A stretch of DNA of 64,000 nucleotides from RXOA01 sp964547105 (GTDB lineage: Bacteria; Bipolaricaulota; Bipolaricaulia; UBA7950; UBA9294): contig CAZJLO010000004.1 in the NCBI GenBank assembly GCA_964547105.1, positions 8,477 to 72,476 of the forward strand. The letters are read 5' to 3'. The notes under the pieces were generated by a model. It saw only the letters and a list, made by a program, of their open reading frames with translations. It was not told where the DNA came from and made no database searches. Below, piece by piece: positions 59,483 through 64,000 of this stretch (within the stretch, counting starts at the first letter, position 1; each line of letters begins with the position of its first letter). The position numbers were made by a program, and so were the translations under genes.

Positions 59483-62254
59483 CTAGAGATCGGCGACAAG
59501 TCGGTGCAGAGAAGCAATCGGGTCGTCTCCCAGCGCGACGGACAGCACCGACCGACCGGCATCTTCAAGGGCTTGACGGTCCCCCATCGCTTGGGCGGCA
59601 AGCAGGGTGGCGTACGTCAGCGACGTCTCGTCCGAGCCGGGTCTATCGGGGATGGCGACATCGCCCTTCGCTGTCGCGAGCAGTTGGATGAAGCGTCCGT
59701 TGTCCGGACCTCCCTTGTGAAGCTGGCCGGTGGAGTGAAGGAATCGCGGTCCGTATCCAAGCGTGGTTGCACGGGTGGTCTTGTGGGTGATTCGCGCCCG
59801 CAATTCCGACAGAAGCCCGGCTGTTTCGTCGTCGGGAGGAGAAGGTAGGTACGCCTGAATCGCGACGTACCCGTTCGGTGGTGTTGTTTGCAGAAACGCG
59901 GCGAATCGCGCCGGCATTGCCTCATCATCCGCGGATTCCTGCTGCGATCGCGGGAGATCGCCTCGTTCTTGGAACGTGACGACAAGCTGACGCGCTCGGC
60001 GCTTGGACGACTCGACATCGGGCTGATCGAACGGATGGACGTGCAGAATATGGCCGGCGACGGCCGTGGCAAACTCCCAGAGAACGAACAGCCCACCCAG
60101 GTCAAAACGGTCGTTGTAGGTTACCCGGATCAGGGGAAGTCCGGCACGGACCAGGTCCCGGCAGCGGGCACGGAGGAGAGCGTCGGGTCCGGCCTTGTCT
60201 TCGATGCAGACGAAGAAGCGATCTCGGTTGTCGTCGTTCACCGCGAGATTGGGTTCGCCGATGATGGGGACGATTCCTGTTCCGCTCTTGCCGGTGCTCT
60301 CGGCGATCAGCTGCTCCAACCAATCCTCAAATCCAGGCAAACCGGCGATCGGAAGCATCGTCAGCTTGTCTCTGCCGCGGCTTGCGAGACAGCCGAGGGC
60401 GGCGCCTAGGTGGATCCCCGGGTTGTCACCCACCGGGACATTGGCGGCACATGCCGCGATCATCGCTGCCGATCGGCGCAGGAGTTCCTCGAGATCGATG
60501 CCGAGGATGGATGCGGGGACGAGTCCGAAGTGAGACAGTGCCGCGTATCGCCCGCCAACGTTCGGGTTGTTGAGAAAGATCTTCCTGAATGCCAGCTTGT
60601 CCGCCAATCCGACAAGCGGGCTGCCGGGATCGGTGATCGCCGCAAACCGCTTGCCACACTCGTTGAACGGCAGAACGTGGCGGACAAGGTTGTAGCAGGT
60701 GCGGAACAGCGCGTGTGTTTCGATAGTGGTGCCGGACTTGGTCGCAACCAGGAACAACGTCGTTTTTGGATCGAGCGGCTCGATCGCGGCGCGAATCGCG
60801 TCGGGATGGGTTGTGTCGATCACCCGAAGTGGAATCCCTGTCTCCTGGACGCCGAATGTCTTCGTGAAGACTTCGGGGGCGAGACTACTCCCACCCATCC
60901 CCAGCAACACGGCTTGCCGGAATCCATCTCTCTTGACGGATTGCGCGAACCGGTGAATATCGTCGATCTGATCGATGATCGTCGTCGGAAGATGGAGCCA
61001 GCCAAGGCGGCTGTCGATCTCGTCCGTGGACGAACTCCACAGTGTGTGGTCGTGATCCCAGATGCGTCGCGCCACATTGTCCTTATCCAGTTGGAGGAGC
61101 GTTTTGGGGAGGAACGTCCGGTCTCCGGCAAGATTCGTTTCCAATCCAATTGCCACCGAATCGGGTTCCCGCAACCCTTCAAGCTGCTTGCCGAGGCGAT
61201 CCGTGAGCGCGTCGAACGAAGCCGCAAACTTGGCCAGGCCCTGGTCGAGGAGTCCGTCGGTTACTTCCTCAAGATCGATGCTCAGCTGCGTGAGCCGCTC
61301 AAGGATGTGGCGCGCTCCGTTTGCATTGAGAAGAAGCGACCGGTCGGTGCGGCCGTGATCGAGGACGGCATGCAATGTGGCGATAGGTACGGTGTTCACC
61401 GTATTTGGCGCGATCAGAGAATCCACATACATGGTGTCGGGGTAGTCGGGATTCTTCGTGCTTGTACTCGCCCACAGCGGCCGCTGGGGCGACGCACCGG
61501 CTTCGGCCAGCGTTTTCCAGCGAGGCGAGGAAAGCATGCAGTCGAACATCTCGTAGGCAAGGGTGGCCGAAGCGATCGCTGTCTGGCCGAGAAGCTCGGT
61601 CGCTCTGAAATGTTGCAGCTGCGGGTCGATGGCGGAGTCGATCCGACTGACAAAGAACGAAGCGACGGACGCGAGCGCCGAAACTGATTCTCCGTTTTTG
61701 ACACGTGCTTCGAGGCCGGCCTGAAACGCCTCGAGCACCCGGGCGTATTGCGCCACAGAGAAGATGAGGGTGACATTAACGTTGACCCCTTGGCGAAGGA
61801 GTGCCTCCAGGGCGCGACAACCAGGCGCTGTCGCCGGAATATTGATCATCGCGTTTGGACGGTCAATCCGTTCGAACAGACGATGTGCTTCGGCGATCGT
61901 TTCGTCTGCGTCCATCGACAAGTGTGGATTCACCTCCAGGCTGACGAATCCGTCTGTCCCGCCTGTCTGATCGTAGGTGGCGCGCAACAGGTCGGCCGCC
62001 GCCTGGATGTCGGCGATTGCCAGCGACTCGTATGCCTCCAGCACGGAAGCCTTGCCTGCCGCAAGCTGCTGCAGCGCCGCCTGATAGTCGGTGCTGTCGG
62101 AGATGGCTTGCTCAAGAATGGTTGGATTGGACGTGATGCCGGTCACGCCAAGCTCGATCCAGCGCTCGAATTCTCCGGAAGCAAGAAAGGAACGCTGAAT
62201 GTAGTCCATCCAGATGGACTGTCCCGTCTGGACGATCGCCCGGATTCTGCTCAT
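59483..62254 (-). CDS. Bifunctional transaldolase / glucose-6-phosphate isomerase
   Basis: A 923-residue fusion. Residues 1 to about 370 are a transaldolase (GVTGITSNPTILEQAI, VSLEVNPHLSMDADET, MINIPATAPGCRALEALL; Schiff-base Lys region STSTKNPDYPDTMYV). The rest is a phosphoglucose isomerase (VLLGMGGSSLAPEVFTKTFG, FLVATKSGTTIETHALF, AALSHFGLVPASILGID). It connects the non-oxidative pentose phosphate branch with fructose-6-phosphate recycling. ATG 62254 with GAGGAG five bases upstream is chosen; longer frames upstream are unlikely. It lies between glk and gnd in one operon. Confidence 0.95.
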   Translation of the reverse strand: MSRIRAIVQTGQSIWMDYIQRSFLASGEFERWIELGVTGITSNPTILEQAISDSTDYQAALQQLAAGKASVLEAYESLAIADIQAAADLLRATYDQTGGTDGFVSLEVNPHLSMDADETIAEAHRLFERIDRPNAMINIPATAPGCRALEALLRQGVNVNVTLIFSVAQYARVLEAFQAGLEARVKNGESVSALASVASFFVSRIDSAIDPQLQHFRATELLGQTAIASATLAYEMFDCMLSSPRWKTLAEAGASPQRPLWASTSTKNPDYPDTMYVDSLIAPNTVNTVPIATLHAVLDHGRTDRSLLLNANGARHILERLTQLSIDLEEVTDGLLDQGLAKFAASFDALTDRLGKQLEGLREPDSVAIGLETNLAGDRTFLPKTLLQLDKDNVARRIWDHDHTLWSSSTDEIDSRLGWLHLPTTIIDQIDDIHRFAQSVKRDGFRQAVLLGMGGSSLAPEVFTKTFGVQETGIPLRVIDTTHPDAIRAAIEPLDPKTTLFLVATKSGTTIETHALFRTCYNLVRHVLPFNECGKRFAAITDPGSPLVGLADKLAFRKIFLNNPNVGGRYAALSHFGLVPASILGIDLEELLRRSAAMIAACAANVPVGDNPGIHLGAALGCLASRGRDKLTMLPIAGLPGFEDWLEQLIAESTGKSGTGIVPIIGEPNLAVNDDNRDRFFVCIEDKAGPDALLRARCRDLVRAGLPLIRVTYNDRFDLGGLFVLWEFATAVAGHILHVHPFDQPDVESSKRRARQLVVTFQERGDLPRSQQESADDEAMPARFAAFLQTTPPNGYVAIQAYLPSPPDDETAGLLSELRARITHKTTRATTLGYGPRFLHSTGQLHKGGPDNGRFIQLLATAKGDVAIPDRPGSDETSLTYATLLAAQAMGDRQALEDAGRSVLSVALGDDPIASLHRLVADL

Positions 62255-62399
62255 AACACTCCTCATCTTTGCGCGTGGATGACCAGCGCATGCCGATTCC
62301 ACCCTAGCACATCGGACAACTTTCGGAGAACTCCCTGCGGATTCTATAAGAAGCGGAGACACGATTCCCTAACGACGGGCGAACCCTGATGAACCGGCG

Positions 62400-63506
62400 C
62401 TATGAAGTGACCACAGAGGCTTCTCCGCGCGTCGAGTCCGCTGAGCCTTCTTCCGCAAGTTCGGCGGGCAACGAATCGTGCCAGCCGGGTGGCGTTCTGT
62501 CGCAGGCGACGAGTTCGCGCGCCGCAATCCCTAGAAGCGCTGCCTGTTTTCGCATGACGACATGAATCGGAAGACTCGACGTGAACTCACGGAATCGGCC
62601 CTTGTCCGAAAACGGCCTACGAAAAGACGATGTGAGCAGCCCGATCAGCCGGGGAGGGAGCCCACCGGCAAGATAGATGCCACCGGTGGCGAGCAGCTTG
62701 AGGGCGAAGTTGCCGGCTTCGGCGGCAAGAATCTCGACAAACAGCTCCAGCGTCCGGCGACACAGCTCCACCGGCTCGGTCGAATCCCTTGCTGCATCGA
62801 CGATGATCGGCGTGGGATCCTCTGCGGCTGAAAGCTGACTGGTGAGCCAGGCGGGCTCGATGCCATCGGCTTTGTCGCGAAGGAACTCGTAGATCAGGTA
62901 GATGCCCAATCCGGAACACACCCGCTCGACGCTCACATGGCCATAGCGATTTTGTGCGAACGCCAGAAGCCTTTCCTGGAGAGAAGTTCTTGGCGCGAAA
63001 TCGACATGGCTGCCTTCCGACGGATAGACGCGGTATCGGGATCCATCCCAGGCAAGGAACGCTTCGCCCAACCCTGTTCCCGGGGCGAGCACCGCGATCG
63101 GACCGTGGGGGTCAGCGTCTCCAGGTTGAAGTTGGTGGAGATCATTGGCGCGTAGCAGAGGAATCGATCCGGCGATCGCTTCGAGATCATTGATGACTGC
63201 AACATGATCGGCGTTGAGCGAATCGCGAAGCTGCTCGGCGTTCACGAGCCAGGGCAGGTTGGTCAGAGTCGATTGCTGTCTCCTGACCGGCCCGGCGACG
63301 GCGATGCAGGCTTGCCGGACGGAAGCGCTCCGTTGGGACAAGAACGCATCCACCAGCTCGATCAATCCGCTGTAGGCACGGCTGGGCAGCGTACCGTGGG
63401 CGATCGGCCGGAACGGGCCGGACTCGCGGGAGAACAGAGCAAGGTCCGTCTTGGTGCCGCCGACGTCTGCGGCAAGAAGATCGGCAACCATACGCGGGGC
63501 ATCCAT
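62400..63506 (-). CDS. glk: Glucokinase (ROK-unrelated, Glk family)
   Basis: About 368 residues. ATP loop LLAADVGGTKTDLALF, AVAGPVRRQQSTLTNLPW, VINDLEAIAGSIPLL (catalytic Asp in NDLEA), VLAPGTGLGEAFL and PSEGSHVDFAP with the usual Glu/His sugar contacts, and KLLATGGIYLAGGLPPR. It phosphorylates glucose to feed zwf. ATG 63506, ATG 63491 and TTG 63545 are all possible starts; none has a strong ribosome site. A Glu/Ser-rich tail of about 25 residues extends past the usual end. Confidence 0.93.
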   Translation of the reverse strand: MDAPRMVADLLAADVGGTKTDLALFSRESGPFRPIAHGTLPSRAYSGLIELVDAFLSQRSASVRQACIAVAGPVRRQQSTLTNLPWLVNAEQLRDSLNADHVAVINDLEAIAGSIPLLRANDLHQLQPGDADPHGPIAVLAPGTGLGEAFLAWDGSRYRVYPSEGSHVDFAPRTSLQERLLAFAQNRYGHVSVERVCSGLGIYLIYEFLRDKADGIEPAWLTSQLSAAEDPTPIIVDAARDSTEPVELCRRTLELFVEILAAEAGNFALKLLATGGIYLAGGLPPRLIGLLTSSFRRPFSDKGRFREFTSSLPIHVVMRKQAALLGIAARELVACDRTPPGWHDSLPAELAEEGSADSTRGEASVVTS

Positions 63507-63597
63507 GTCTTGTAGGTGGTACCCGACAAACGGGTCTCGGGTCAAGGATGTTGCGCCCAGACCGGGCAGCGTCCTCTAAGTGGTCTGAATCAAGCGG

Positions 63598-64000
63598 TCA
63601 TCCGCGATTCAGAGGCGTTGACAGGAGATCCGCCATAGCCTGAGGAACGGCGCACGTCCACAACTGAAGGTCGCATCCGCCACCGGACAGACGGGACCCA
63701 TCCCAGATGACGACTTCTGGGAAGCCGAGCTGTTCCAGAGCTTCAAGGATCCTCACGGCTCGTTCCATCACGATGGGTACCCCGAATGTTTTGGCTCCAC
63801 GTGCAATCAGCACTTGCTCGTAGGGCCAGACGGACCCCAAATGATAGGCATCGGGTGCGTAATCCGTCTGTCCGGGGGCATAGCTTCGAAAACCGTAGGG
63901 GGTGGAGAGCTGATCAGCGGCCGCACGAACTCCGGAGAGGCACTTCTGCGAAACGTCGCCCGGGACAAGATAGGCCAGCATGTGCAGGGCGTCGGAGGAC
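63598..64000 (-). CDS. Glycoside hydrolase C-terminal fragment (amylo-alpha-1,6-glucosidase-like), cut by window edge
   Basis: Only the last about 133 residues are present; the frame runs off the right edge. STPYGFRSYAPGQTDYAPDAYHLGSVWPYEQVLIARGA has the (alpha/alpha)6-barrel pattern of amylo-alpha-1,6-glucosidase and related hydrolases (YHxGSVWP). The end of the domain reads CDLQLWTCAVPQAMADLL. A glucan-degrading role would fit the glucokinase gene next to it. Exact family cannot be fixed from the fragment. Confidence 0.75.
   Translation of the reverse strand, partial: SSDALHMLAYLVPGDVSQKCLSGVRAAADQLSTPYGFRSYAPGQTDYAPDAYHLGSVWPYEQVLIARGAKTFGVPIVMERAVRILEALEQLGFPEVVIWDGSRLSGGGCDLQLWTCAVPQAMADLLSTPLNRG

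Noticed and set aside
1..64000. CRISPR arrays, insertion sequences, integrases, rRNA genes, replication origin
   Set aside because: No spaced direct repeats of CRISPR type, no transposase or recombinase motifs, no rRNA sequence and no DnaA-box cluster or dnaA/dnaN were seen.

Overview
The window looks like a chromosomal segment of a GC-rich, diderm (Gram-negative-type) bacterium. BamA, an OmpH/Skp-like chaperone, FabZ, a lipoprotein with a clear lipobox and many exported proteins show an outer membrane. Genes are packed in operons with ATGA, GTGA and TAATG stop/start overlaps and GGAGG-type ribosome binding sites. Sigma-70-like promoters (TTGACA/TATAAT-like) can be read upstream of several of them. 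LysW-like zinc ribbons, a fused transaldolase/glucose-6-phosphate isomerase, FdrA-type genes, a thiolase/DUF35 pair and PKD/CARDB secreted proteins would suit a deep-branching uncultured lineage such as Bipolaricaulota (Acetothermia). That assignment is an impression from gene content and was not tested. One run of 100 N (52181-52280) shows this is a draft assembly.

Layout. 1-3.9 kb: de novo pyrimidine operon pyrC(partial)-pyrF-pyrK-pyrD-pyrE. 4-5.8 kb: adenine deaminase on the opposite strand. 5.8-14.1 kb: an accessory 'secretome' block with a PKD lipoprotein, two CxxC zinc-ribbon miniproteins, an 18-residue Lys-rich peptide with its own promoter, two CARDB-type secreted proteins sharing a module, an FmdB zinc ribbon, and a NapH-like membrane ferredoxin with a secreted partner. 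14.4-17.6 kb: a beta-grasp, ubiquitin/MoaD-like protein ending in Gly-Gly, a questionable coupled ORF, a probable short terminated RNA and an exported caspase-like protease. 17.7-26.6 kb: one long operon encoding a three-subunit molybdenum hydroxylase (xanthine dehydrogenase family), FdrA, DUF1116, a cyclase-family hydrolase and DUF2877. FdrA, DUF1116 and DUF2877 correspond to the E. coli oxamate carbamoyltransferase set, so purine-ring or ureide catabolism is likely. 26.9-29.2 kb: a possible GNAT protein, a thiolase-fold protein without the usual nucleophilic Cys, and a DUF35 OB-fold partner.

29.2-35.4 kb: housekeeping genes on the minus strand in the order mtaD-rpsO-pnp-M16 protease-coaD. 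35.5-50.9 kb: housekeeping genes on the plus strand: yraN-comM, then bamA-ompH-fabZ-ftcD running directly into a partial dcw (cell wall and division) cluster, murD-ftsW-murG-murC-murB-ftsQ-ftsA-ftsZ. 51.1 kb: tRNA-Leu(CAA). 51.4-56.2 kb: two large exported repeat proteins, the first interrupted by the assembly gap. 56.2-64 kb: a minus-strand sugar operon (glycosidase fragment, glucokinase, transaldolase-isomerase fusion, gnd, zwf, pgl) covering glucose phosphorylation, the oxidative pentose phosphate pathway and its return to fructose-6-phosphate.

Most core-gene names are secure from motifs. Functions of the secreted proteins, the ubiquitin-like protein, the RNA candidate and the physiological substrate of the hydroxylase operon are inferences.
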